Shown: positions 6,784 through 14,800, counted from the stretch's first letter. The stretch is DNA of 22,142 nucleotides from Methanomassiliicoccales archaeon UBA280 (GCA_002499085.1 DAKD01000025.1:1-22142), one strand, 5' to 3'. Notes: generated by a model from the letters alone, not told the origin. Numbers and translations: made by a program.

Positions 6784-8391
6784 ATGGATGTCATAGAGAG
6801 CAAAATTGACACTGAAGGAACAGAGTTCAGGGAGAACAGGGACCACTACCTCAAGCTGGTGGCCAACCTAAAGGAGAAGATTGAATGGGCCAAGGCCGGA
6901 GGCGGCGCCGAGCAAGTTAAGCTTCACAAATCCAGGGGCAAGATGCTGGCCCGCGAGAGGATAGACGCCATACTGGACCCGGAATCCCCGTTCCTGGAGC
7001 TGAACCCGCTTGCCGCCGTCGGGATGTATGAGAACCAGGCCCCTTGTGCGAGCATAGTCACCGGCATAGGGATTGTGCACGGCCGGGAGGTCATGGTCAT
7101 AGCCAACGATGCCACGGTGAAAGGGGGCACGTATTACCCCATGACAGTCAAGAAGCATCTCCGCGCCCAGGAGATTGCCATGGAGAACAACCTTCCCTGT
7201 GTGTACCTAGTGGACTCGGGAGGCGCATTCCTCCCGCTGCAGGACGAGGTGTTCCCCGACCGCGAACATTTCGGCCGGATATTCTACAACCAGGCGCGGA
7301 TGTCCGCGATGAAGATACCGCAGATTGCACTGGTCATGGGCTCCTGCACCGCGGGCGGCGCCTACGTGCCAGCGATGTCCGATGAAACAGTCATGGTCAA
7401 GGGCAATGCCACGATTTTCCTCGGAGGCCCGCCCCTGGTGAAGGCCGCAACCGGCGAGGAAGTCAGCGCCGAGGATCTGGGGGGCGCGGACGTGCACTGC
7501 CGCAAGTCAGGCGTTTCGGATCATTACTGTCAGAATGACGAGGAGGCCCTCCATGTGGGCCGCAACATCCTGGAGAACCTGAACAAGCAGCCCAAGACAC
7601 ACATCAAGACCAGGAAGCCCGAGGACCCGAAGTACCCGATCGAGGAGATTTACGGCATCATACCCAAGGACTCGAAGCATCCGTTCGAGGTGCGCGAGGT
7701 CATAGCCAGGATTGTTGACGGCTCGAAATTCCACGAGTTCAAGGAGCTGTACGGCCAAACACTTGTCACAGGATTTGCCCATCTAATGGGATACCCTGTA
7801 GGAATACTGGCCAACAACGGCGTCCTGTTCTCGGAAAGCGCGCTCAAGGGCACGCATTTCATCGAGATGTGCTGCCAGCGGAAGATTCCGCTCGTCTTCC
7901 TGCAGAACATAACCGGCTTCATGGTCGGAACGAAAGCAGAATCCGGCGGCATAGCCAAGGACGGGGCCAAGATGGTTACTGCGGTATCAAACGCCCAGGT
8001 TCCGAAGTTCACAGTCCTCATCGGCGGTAGCTTCGGCGCGGGAAACTACGGAATGTGCGGCCGCGCATACGGACCGAGGCAGCTGTGGATGTGGCCCAAC
8101 GCCAGGATCAGTGTCATGGGCGGGGAGCAGGCCGCGAATGTTCTTTCGACGGTCAAGAGGGACCAGCTGTTCCGCAAGGGCGTGGAGATGACCCAGGAGG
8201 AGGTCGAGAACCTGAAGAAGCCCATCCTGGAGAAGTACGAGCAGGAAGGCAATCCCTATTATTCCAGCGCGAGGATATGGGATGACGGGATTATAGACCC
8301 CACGTCGACGCGATTGGTTCTCGCGCTGGGCATATCCGCGGCGCTGAACGCGCCGATACCGGAGGCGGGGTTCAGTTTGTACCGCATGTAA
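6784..8391 (+). CDS. mccB: Acyl-CoA carboxylase carboxyltransferase, methylcrotonyl-CoA type
   Basis: This 535-residue carboxyltransferase has both crotonase-like halves. The N-terminal half contains MLARERIDAILD, GGTYYPMTVKKHLRAQEIA, YLVDSGGAFLPLQDEVFPD and SCTAGGAYVPAMSDE. The C-terminal half contains FLQNITGFMVGTKAE and IGGSFGAGNYGMCGRAY. The YLVDSGGA(F/Y)LP...FPDREHFGRIFYNQA block and overall length match methylcrotonyl-CoA carboxylase beta chains better than propionyl/acetyl-CoA carboxylases. It transfers the carboxyl group from biotin to the acyl-CoA. A strong Shine-Dalgarno sequence, AAGGAGGA, lies just before the previous gene's stop and the ATG at 6784. This contrasts with the leaderless first genes of other transcripts here. 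The stop codon sits inside a perfect hairpin. Confidence 0.92.
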   Translation: MDVIESKIDTEGTEFRENRDHYLKLVANLKEKIEWAKAGGGAEQVKLHKSRGKMLARERIDAILDPESPFLELNPLAAVGMYENQAPCASIVTGIGIVHGREVMVIANDATVKGGTYYPMTVKKHLRAQEIAMENNLPCVYLVDSGGAFLPLQDEVFPDREHFGRIFYNQARMSAMKIPQIALVMGSCTAGGAYVPAMSDETVMVKGNATIFLGGPPLVKAATGEEVSAEDLGGADVHCRKSGVSDHYCQNDEEALHVGRNILENLNKQPKTHIKTRKPEDPKYPIEEIYGIIPKDSKHPFEVREVIARIVDGSKFHEFKELYGQTLVTGFAHLMGYPVGILANNGVLFSESALKGTHFIEMCCQRKIPLVFLQNITGFMVGTKAESGGIAKDGAKMVTAVSNAQVPKFTVLIGGSFGAGNYGMCGRAYGPRQLWMWPNARISVMGGEQAANVLSTVKRDQLFRKGVEMTQEEVENLKKPILEKYEQEGNPYYSSARIWDDGIIDPTSTRLVLALGISAALNAPIPEAGFSLYRM

Positions 8392-8412
8392 ATTTCCTCG
8401 GCGGAAATTTAC
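8388..8412 (+). terminator. Perfect inverted repeat spanning the operon's last stop codon
   Basis: GTAAATTTCC (8388-8397) and GGAAATTTAC (8403-8412) form a perfect 10-pair stem with a five-base TCGGC loop. The TAA stop of the carboxyltransferase lies inside the left arm. A terminator or 3'-end-stabilising role is plausible, but there is no U-run after it. The right arm also supplies an AT-rich patch about 25 bases upstream of the structured repeat at 8434. Confidence 0.5.
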
Positions 8413-8433
8413 AATGCGACGTACTGACTGGCG

Positions 8434-8614
8434 GTTGGCCGGGTGCCGGGGCCCCGTGGCCGGGTTGGACGCCGATTTAGATACCTCCCCGGCCTCCCTT
8501 CGGTCAGCCGAGGCTTCCTAAGGATGAGCTTAATCATCACCAGGCCAGATTCATCCAATCTGGCCCACAACCCCGCCCTCCAGATAATATCCGCAGAAAT
8601 TCAGGCGGGGCATG
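8434..8614 (+). ncRNA. Structured repeat, copy 1 (possible ncRNA)
   Basis: This ~180-base element is repeated at 11320-11489. Long blocks are identical, including 27-28-base runs around CTTCCTAAGGATGAGC and around CCGCAGAAATTCAGG. Predicted stems, left to right, are as follows. GGCCG-GG pairs with CC-G-TGGCC (8437-8461). CGGC pairs with GCCG (8490-8493 / 8507-8510). GGCCAGATT pairs with AATCTGGCC (8543-8551 / 8557-8565). CCCCGCC pairs with GGCGGGG (8571-8577 / 8604-8610). Stem arms are conserved between copies while the loop bases differ, which indicates RNA-level or DNA-hairpin selection. The small reading frame across it is not conserved as protein in copy 2. A further hairpin, GCTGG/CCAGC, follows at about 8624-8636. 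Confidence 0.6.
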
Positions 8615-8701
8615 GTGGGGTTGGCTGGTGGCCAGCGTGTTGCGAGGATTGACAAACACGGATATGCAGACGAGAAATACTTTCACCGCACCCCATAATA
8701 G

Positions 8702-8710
8702 TATTTATAC
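8702..8710 (+). promoter_or_regulatory. TATA-like box for the DUF488 gene
   Basis: TATTTATAC is centred about 29 bases before the ATG at 8735, consistent with a leaderless or nearly leaderless transcript for the two-gene unit that follows. From 8615 to this box I see only the small hairpin noted with the repeat. Confidence 0.5.
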
Positions 8711-8734
8711 CTCGAACAGATTTACCACATTCAT

Positions 8735-9568
8735 ATGATGAACACAAGACAGAAATGCCTTGCATATTTTTTGAAAAGGTCCGGGCACTGCTCCAAAATG
8801 AAACTTTCCAAGGTATTCTTCCTCATGAGCCAGGATAAATCCTTGAACAAATTCAAATTTTACAGTTTCGTTCCTTACAAATATGGCCCATATTCATTCG
8901 AATTATTTCATGACCTGGATATGCTGGAAAGGGAAGGGATTGTCGAAACCGATGAAATTAACATCAAATTCATTGAAGGCAATGTGGAATTGCATTCCGA
9001 CACAATGAACATAGTCGATTATTTTTTCGAAGAAACGACATCAATGGATGACAACGAATTGGTTGAATTCACATACAAGAAATTCCCCGGATACACAATT
9101 TTCAGCGAGATAGAGAAAAAACAGAATTACATAAGAGACGAAACCGGAATCACCACCATCGGATACGAAGGCCTGTCAATCGATGAATTCATGAGGAAAT
9201 TGATAGACGATAAAATCCAGGTACTGGTGGACGTGCGGAACAACCCCTGGAGCATGAAATACGGATTCACGGGAAAATTCCTCAACATACTCTGCGGAAA
9301 GATAGGCATCGAATACCTTGGATTGCCGGACGTCGGCATCCCGAGCGAGTTCAGGAAGAAGCTGGAAACCCGGGAGGATTACGATGCTCTTTTCAAGCGT
9401 TACAGGGGATTCATTTCAAAGAAAGAGAACGAAATGGACATGCTCCTTGGACTGGGGAAGGAGAAGAAGATCGCATTGATGTGCTTTGAGAAGGACCCGG
9501 GGATGTGCCACAGGACGGTGCTGGCGGAGGAGTTGAGGGGGAGAGGGACAGGGGTTGTAATCGTTTGA
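8735..9568 (+). CDS. DUF488 protein with an N-terminal SocA/Panacea-like domain
   Basis: This 277-residue protein is bipartite. Residues ~1-100 carry KLSKVFFLMS and YKYGPYSFELFHDLDMLE, a pattern resembling the Panacea/SocA-like (DUF4065) domain found in toxin-antitoxin and phage settings. That match is by eye and moderate. Residues ~138-277 are a clear DUF488 domain. It has TIGYEGLSIDEF, LVDVRNNPWS, GIEYLGLPDVG, and the C-terminal ALMCFEKDPGMCHR with Cys250, Cys258 and His259. DUF488 has no established biochemical activity that I can name, although its conserved Cys/His and Arg/Asp residues look catalytic. The gene is visibly AT-richer than the carboxylase operon next to it. The stop overlaps a TTG start of the next gene (TTGA), which implies translational coupling. 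Confidence 0.82.
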   Translation: MMNTRQKCLAYFLKRSGHCSKMKLSKVFFLMSQDKSLNKFKFYSFVPYKYGPYSFELFHDLDMLEREGIVETDEINIKFIEGNVELHSDTMNIVDYFFEETTSMDDNELVEFTYKKFPGYTIFSEIEKKQNYIRDETGITTIGYEGLSIDEFMRKLIDDKIQVLVDVRNNPWSMKYGFTGKFLNILCGKIGIEYLGLPDVGIPSEFRKKLETREDYDALFKRYRGFISKKENEMDMLLGLGKEKKIALMCFEKDPGMCHRTVLAEELRGRGTGVVIV

Positions 9569-10329
9569 CATGGGAAAAGAAGAGAATAACGATAATCACC
9601 AAGGCATATCCAGAGCCCAGCCAGAAACATGGAGATGTGGCTTGCACCGCAGGAATTACCGAAGATGGAGAATGGATTCGGCTCTATCCTATAGATATGC
9701 GGCATTTCATCGGGGAGAACAAGATTTCAAAATTTGATGTGATAGAGGTCATGTGCCAGAAAGATTCTGACAAGCTCGGCAGAAAGGAGAGCCACAAGGT
9801 AAGGCCGGACTCAATCACGATAATTGACCGCGGTTTAACCAAACCAAAGGTTGACTGGAATGCCAGGAACAAAATTGTTCTGCCGCACGTTTCGAATTCC
9901 ATCCAGGCATTGAAAGATGCCTATGAAACAGACAAAACATCTCTTGGATTGATCAAACCGACAAAATTGCTGGATTTCATCAAAACCGATAATTTGGAAA
10001 TATATGAGAACAATGGCTGGTCCGTCACCATGAATCTCGATGGTGAAATTATTCCCAGGGTTACAAAAATCCCGCATATTTTCAAGTACAAATTCAAATG
10101 CCAGTGCTGCGGAGAAAGCGAACATAATATGCAATGCGAGGACTGGGAACTGTTCGAATCTTACAGAAGCTGGGGCCCAAGGTACCAAACCCCAGAAATT
10201 CTCTGGGAAAAGCTTCGGGATAGGTATTTCGTGAAAATGGTAGAGAAAACCAATCTTCATTTCGTGATGGGCATGTACTCGCAATATCCGACCTGGTTCA
10301 TCATTGGGATATACTACCCACCGAAGTGA
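9565..10329 (+). CDS. DUF488-coupled hypothetical protein, possible dual-OB type
   Basis: I place the start at TTG 9565, overlapping the DUF488 stop TGA (9566-9568), which gives 254 residues. The open frame continues upstream to 9505, but that part is only the shadow of DUF488. The N-terminus RITIITKAYPEPSQKHG followed by ACTAGITEDGEWIRLYPI resembles proteins I recall as dual OB-fold partners of DUF488 genes. If so, nucleic-acid binding is expected. Residues ~175-195 hold a Cys/His cluster, CQCCGESEHNMQC, followed by DWE, a possible zinc site. The C-terminus, FVMGMYSQYPTWFIIGIYYPP, is the family's hydrophobic final strand pair. Composition is AT-rich like its partner. Gene reality is firm, and function is not known to me. 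Confidence 0.75.
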   Translation: MTWEKKRITIITKAYPEPSQKHGDVACTAGITEDGEWIRLYPIDMRHFIGENKISKFDVIEVMCQKDSDKLGRKESHKVRPDSITIIDRGLTKPKVDWNARNKIVLPHVSNSIQALKDAYETDKTSLGLIKPTKLLDFIKTDNLEIYENNGWSVTMNLDGEIIPRVTKIPHIFKYKFKCQCCGESEHNMQCEDWELFESYRSWGPRYQTPEILWEKLRDRYFVKMVEKTNLHFVMGMYSQYPTWFIIGIYYPPK

Positions 10330-10352
10330 TGAGAAGATGCAGTAATGTTGAA

Positions 10353-10490
10353 TCAAATCTCGATTATTTTGTCAATCTCCCCCATAATGCGGGCGGTCTC
10401 CGCCAGCGCGACCAGCGCCTTCTAGTAGTGGAAAATATCGTCCACTGACAGCTCCCGCCCCTTCCTCTTGTTTTCAAGAATTTCGTAACT
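10353..10490 (-). pseudogene. C-terminal remnant of a broken gene
   Basis: On the minus strand from about 10490 to the TGA at 10353-10355, one frame reads SYEILENKRKGRELSVDDIF-HY, a TAG at 10422-10424, then KALVALAETARIMGEIDK and IIEI. The TAG sits where a Trp (TGG) is likely. No start or N-terminal part is present. The upstream end is cut off by the 3' end of the nuclease gene, which overlaps it in another frame. Its GC-rich composition is like the host genome rather than the AT-rich island. I cannot name the parent family. It marks a recombination or deletion junction. Confidence 0.5.
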
Positions 10491-11247
10491 TCTTTTGAAA
10501 TTCTATCAACTCACACTTAAATTCAGGACCCCACACCTCAATTTCACCCTCTGAAGTACGTGCTTCATTGAGAACACCTTTGGCGACACCGCCGTAAGGG
10601 GCAACATATATCATTCGTTCAATATAGCCTCCATTAGGAAGTTTTCTTCTCTTCAATTTCTTGAATAAAGCCATGTAGCCGTCGTGCTCTGCCATACTTA
10701 TTGGAGTTTTTCTGAATTTTGTCTCTATCATAATCGCTTTTGTTCCACGAGCCACAACCATATCAACTTCACGTTCATCAACGCCCCAGTTTCGTTTTAA
10801 AATTTTATAACGCTTTGATTTGAAATAAGCCTCCAACAAATCTTCTAACTGTTCTCCAATAGGTCCCTCAGTCCCAGTATTCTCTTCTTTGTTAGCTGCT
10901 TCCATTAAAGTTCCGATATCCTTGTTTAATGTCCCTCCAAGTTTTTTCTTTACTCCAGACCAATCTAGTGAGAGATTTTTCTCTCGCTCATTCCATTCAG
11001 AGTATATCTTCGGATGGTGTTTCTTAAGATGGTCAAGCAGGCGTTCAAATTTTAACGAGGGGTTACCACATAATACCTCTCTATACCTAGCTTCATCAAT
11101 TCTCCCCGTAAATATAGTCGGTTTTACTTCAACACCGATTTCTTCAGCCAAAATTTTTAACTCTTTAAAATTTAGCTTTTCGAGCAATAATTGTTTCTTA
11201 TCCTCTTCATTTTCTAATAAATGGCCAATTTTTTCCAACGACCCCAT
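10474..11247 (-). CDS. PD-(D/E)XK nuclease-like protein with an N-terminal SAP-like segment
   Basis: This 257-residue protein is the most AT-rich gene in the window. Residues ~24-42 (LNFKELKILAEEIGVEV) look like a SAP-type helix-loop-helix, a short DNA-binding fold. The C-terminal half has the layout of a restriction-endonuclease-like core. A helix with acidic residues (EQLEDLLEAYFKSK) comes first. After it come REVDMVVARG with Asp162 and MIETKFRKT with Glu175-x-Lys177. Together these are the D...ExK catalytic signature of Mrr/Holliday-resolvase-like nucleases. The start at 11247 has GGTGG eight bases upstream and a TATA-like TTATAAATAAAG further up. It faces the DUF488 pair convergently. Nuclease fold is likely, and the biological target is unknown. 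A restriction or anti-mobile-element role is inference. Confidence 0.78.
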   Translation of the reverse strand: MGSLEKIGHLLENEEDKKQLLLEKLNFKELKILAEEIGVEVKPTIFTGRIDEARYREVLCGNPSLKFERLLDHLKKHHPKIYSEWNEREKNLSLDWSGVKKKLGGTLNKDIGTLMEAANKEENTGTEGPIGEQLEDLLEAYFKSKRYKILKRNWGVDEREVDMVVARGTKAIMIETKFRKTPISMAEHDGYMALFKKLKRRKLPNGGYIERMIYVAPYGGVAKGVLNEARTSEGEIEVWGPEFKCELIEFQKKLRNS

Positions 11248-11277
11248 ATTTCCACCTTAAACAGATATCGTACGGCC

Positions 11278-11290
11278 TTTATTTATAACT
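11278..11290. promoter_or_regulatory. AT-rich (possibly bidirectional) TATA region
   Basis: TTTATTTATAACT reads on the minus strand as AGTTATAAATAAA, at promoter distance from the nuclease start (11247) with a leader of roughly ten bases. On the plus strand it lies about 30-35 bases before the second structured repeat at 11320. It could therefore serve either or both. Confidence 0.4.
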
Positions 11291-11319
11291 TATTAAAAAA
11301 AGGAATATTGTAACCCTTA

Positions 11320-11489
11320 GTTGGCTGGGACAGCTCCGTGGCCGGGTTGGACGCTGATTTAGATACCTCCCCGGGGCAAGCCCCGAGGCTTCCTAAGGAT
11401 GAGCTTAATCGTCAGCAGGCCAGATTCGGACAATCTGGCCCACGACCCCGCCCTCCAGATATTATCCGCAGAAATTCAGGCGGGGCATG
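11320..11489 (+). ncRNA. Structured repeat, copy 2 (possible ncRNA)
   Basis: This is the same element as 8434-8614. Its stems are as follows. GGCTG-GGA pairs with TCC-G-TGGCC (11323-11343). CGGGG pairs with CCCCG with a CAAG loop (11372-11385). GCTGA pairs with TCAGC over a long distance. GGCCAGATT pairs with AATCTGGCC (11418-11426 / 11432-11440), and CCCCGCC pairs with GGCGGGG (11446-11452 / 11479-11485). Compared with copy 1, the first stem keeps pairing through a U-G to C-G change. The second stem is replaced by a different but still complementary pair of arms. The third-stem loop changes from CATCC to CGGAC with arms unchanged. A small ATGCTG/CAGCAT palindrome follows. The G-U pairs make sense only if the plus strand is the RNA. 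Confidence 0.6.
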
Positions 11490-11518
11490 CTGTCAGCATC
11501 AGAATGGAAACGGGGGCA

Positions 11519-11881
11519 TCAGCCCTTTCTGGACGCCTTCTTCTCGGCGTCCAGCACCTTCTTGGCATCGGGCACCCATTTCTGGAATTCCTTGATCTTC
11601 GGGCAGGGATACTCCGCGCACCATCCGCAATTCTTGACGCCCTTGGCAATGCCGCACAGCCGCATCTCGCACTCTGTGCAGTGATGGAACTTGTGGCCAG
11701 GTGTTGTACACCCGTTGCATTTGATTCCTTCGGGTTTGATGTCCGCGTGGTACATCTCCGACCATTTCTCGGCTGTCTTTTTTCTCATTTCATCATCGTT
11801 ATTCAGTGTGGCCAGATAGGCAGGGCACTCGGTGCATATGAGACCGCAGAAACCGATTATTTTCTCCATGGGGCCCGACAT
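11519..11881 (-). CDS. Cysteine-rich DUF3795 domain protein
   Basis: This protein of 120 residues (116 if the ATG at 11869 is used) contains FCGLICTECPAY near the N-terminus, then KCNGCTTPG, HHCTECEMRLCGI and CGWCAEYPCPK. These are the paired Cys motifs of the DUF3795 family, which are common in archaea and anaerobic bacteria and probably bind zinc or an iron-sulfur cluster. No activity is established that I can name. It starts about 15 bases after the stop of the large ATPase upstream on the same strand, so it is probably co-transcribed with it. The 3' end runs up against the second structured repeat. Confidence 0.85.
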   Translation of the reverse strand: MSGPMEKIIGFCGLICTECPAYLATLNNDDEMRKKTAEKWSEMYHADIKPEGIKCNGCTTPGHKFHHCTECEMRLCGIAKGVKNCGWCAEYPCPKIKEFQKWVPDAKKVLDAEKKASRKG

Positions 11882-11896
11882 GGTTTGCAGGATTAA

Positions 11897-14800
11897 TTAG
11901 CCTTTGCCTTGGCCGTGCAGAGAGAAATTTCCGGCCTTCGCAGCCTCTCTCAGCCTGCCCCATTTCATGTACAATCCGGCCGATTCAGACGCATCCGCCT
12001 CTGCAAGTTTCTCATCGCCCTCGGCAAGGCGTAGCATGGCCCGCGAAAGCAGCAGTTCCGCAGCCGATGTCTCGGCCTCCATGCTCGGCTTTCCTGCGGC
12101 CATTGCAAGGCCTGCGGAATAGCGCCTTTCCGCCTCTTCGGAATCGCCCTCGCCGGCGGCAAGGTCCCCAAGGTATCTCTCCAACCTCATGCTGATTGAA
12201 AGGCGCTCCAGCCTCCCGGTTATCTCCCTGAGCCTGGGAAGCACAGCCTCGCTGTCAGCCGCGCCGATTTCCGCCAGTCCCATGAGGGCCTGGAACTGCT
12301 CGCTTGCCAGGTTCCTCCCGTCGGCGATTTCAAGTGTCTCCCTGTAGAGCCTTTCCGCAAGTCCGCGGTCCCCGATTTCCGCATAACAGTCCGCCATGTT
12401 GCCCTTCGCACATGCCAGCCCCACGAAGTCCTCTGATTCCCGGAAGAGCGAGGCAGCCATCTCGAGGCATCCGAGGGTTTTTTCCATGTTCCCCATTTGT
12501 ATGTGGACCAGGGACATGTCGAAATGGGACCAGGCCTGGCCGTCTTTGATATCCAGCTTCTTCCTGATATCCAGGGACTCGGCCTGGTATGCAAGCGACT
12601 CCTCGTGCCGCCCCATCATGGCCAGTGTGTATCCGATGTTTCCCAGCCCGGAGGCAATGCTGTGCCGGTTTCCGATCTTCCTGGCGAGAAGCAGGGCCCT
12701 CTTAAGGCTCGCCAGCGATTTCTCCAGCTCCCCGCAGTCCGAGTATGTCATTCCCAGGTAACCGAGGTTATGTGCGAGTGCGGCTATGTCGCCCAGCTTC
12801 TCCAGGTACCGCGCTGACTTCTCCAGCAGCCTGGACGCGGCCAGATGCTCCCCCCTGAAATGCATGTACCCTCCGATTGCCGAGTAGGCCATGGCTATGC
12901 TCTTGGCGTCCCCGCTGCTCTCGGCCTCATCGACGGCCGTCTGATGCATCCTGAGCGCAGATTCGTCCGGACCAATCTGCTCATATACCTTGCCAAGTGA
13001 GTTATAAACGCTAACTCTTACCCCAACGGAGCGGACCTCCGCCAGCCTGGCCAGGGCCTCCCCGCATAGCCCCGCGGCCTCCTCCCTCTTGCCTCTGGTC
13101 ATCATGATGTAGCTGTACTTGGCCATGATCTGGCATGCGATTTCGGGCGGCGCCGAGTCCGCGAACGGCAGTGCCTTTTCCAGAACTGCACCGGCTCTCT
13201 CCGTATCGTTGAGCGTCACAAGAAGCCCGGCCATCTTGGTCAGGACTGAGAGCTGGGCTGCGCTGCCTTCCTGCAGTATGCCGACCGCTGCCTCGTAATG
13301 CAGGAGCGCGTCGGGCATAAGGCCCAGCCCCCTCTCGGAGTCGGCTAGCTTCTCAAGCAAGGCCGGTCTCATCTCAGTACACTGGCCGCCTCCCATCTTG
13401 GGCAGCATGCCGAGCGCCGAACTGTAGAATTCCCTGGCCAGCTCGACCGCGTAAGCGCCTTCAGCCCTTTCCCCCGCCTTCAGGCAGTAGTCGAAAGCCT
13501 TCCTGTGCTCGCCGGTTAACGAAAAATGCCTGGCCAACTCGTAAATGTGTTCCTCGGGGTCGCGGCTTTTCTCATAAAATTCGCCAAGGCTCCTGTGGTA
13601 AATGGCCTTCCACCGCCCGGATATCCCGCTGTATGCAACCTGCCTGAACATGGCATGGCTGAATTCGAAGCAGCCTCCCGAGACTGCCACGATTCCGGAT
13701 ACTCTGAGCCTTTCAATTGCCGGCCCGGGGTCTCCGAGATTGGCAAGGGAGCCGGCCTCCGAGGCGCTGAACCTGAGGCCAATGCAAGCGGAATACTCGG
13801 CCACGGCCAAGTCCTCCGGGCCCAGGGTATCGAGCCTCCTCCTGATGATCCCCTCCAGGCTTTCGGGCAGGCTGTAATCCTCCCGGGCGATGATATAGTT
13901 CCCCATCTCAAGCGATATGCCCGAGTCCCCCAGCATCTGCCTCAGAGTCTCCCTGATGAAGAGGGGATTGCCTCCTGACTCCTCGCAGATTCTTGCCACG
14001 AATCCGTCCGGGATTTCGTTGGGGCTCAGCATGCTGTCGACCAGGGCCCTGGTTCCGCCGGGGTCGAGGCCTCCCAATGTTATCTCTTCCGCCATCTCCT
14101 CATCCCTCAGGCTGTCCCGGAGCCTGCCGAATTCCGGCCTGCCCTCGGGCCTGGCCGTGGCAAGAAGCAGAACCCTGCGATTGGCAATGTTTCTGGCCAG
14201 ATAGGCGTAGAGGAACAGGGAGGAGTCGTCGGCCCAATGGACATCTTCAAGATGTATGAGAACGGTCTGCGATTCCGCCATACTGGCAAGCCTCTCTGCG
14301 GCGCACTCCGCAATCCTGATCCTTTCATTCCCGAAAACAAGGCTTTCCATGTCCTTCCTGACCAGAAATCTTGCGCCCAATGCAGAATCTATCGCCGACT
14401 GGGTTTTCCCGGGCGTATCGGCGCAGAGACGGCCATCTGCCAGAGCCTTGGCGATGCTGCCAAGAAGCTGACGCATGCCAGCATGCTCCTTTCCCCTGAC
14501 CACGCCCGTAATGAAGAACCCGGGGCCGTGCTCGATCAGTATGGCCATGTCCCCGTAGACCAGCTTTCCCAGGCCCGCCGACTCCCCTCCGCCGAAGGAG
14601 TCCCTGACGAAGCTCTGAACAGCGGACAGCATGCCTGCGAAAACATCCGCATCCAGGCCCTCGTCGCCGGACTTGCAGAGCAGTGCCCCGTCCTCTCCGA
14701 CCAGAAATATGCTGCAGAAGCCAGTGTACTCCTCCTCGCTGAAAAGGTCATGGCCTGTGATGCCGCTCAGGGCCTCCGAGAAAAGCCCGAACGGCCTCAC

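Noticed and set aside
8443..8652. Open frame of about 69 codons across the first structured repeat
   Set aside because: The frame is not preserved in the second copy, while stems are. The region behaves like structured RNA or DNA, not protein.
11338..11490. IS200/IS605-like right end on the minus strand (GGAAGCCTC, hairpin, GGGGAGG)
   Set aside because: The resemblance to IS605-family end hairpins is real, but there is no TnpA or TnpB gene nearby. Conserved sequence continues past the would-be end, and the G-U pairs favour a plus-strand RNA. It is kept only as an alternative explanation of the repeats.
13516..13978. Open frames on both strands inside the STAND ATPase gene
   Set aside because: They are shadow frames in GC-rich coding sequence, with no domain motifs.
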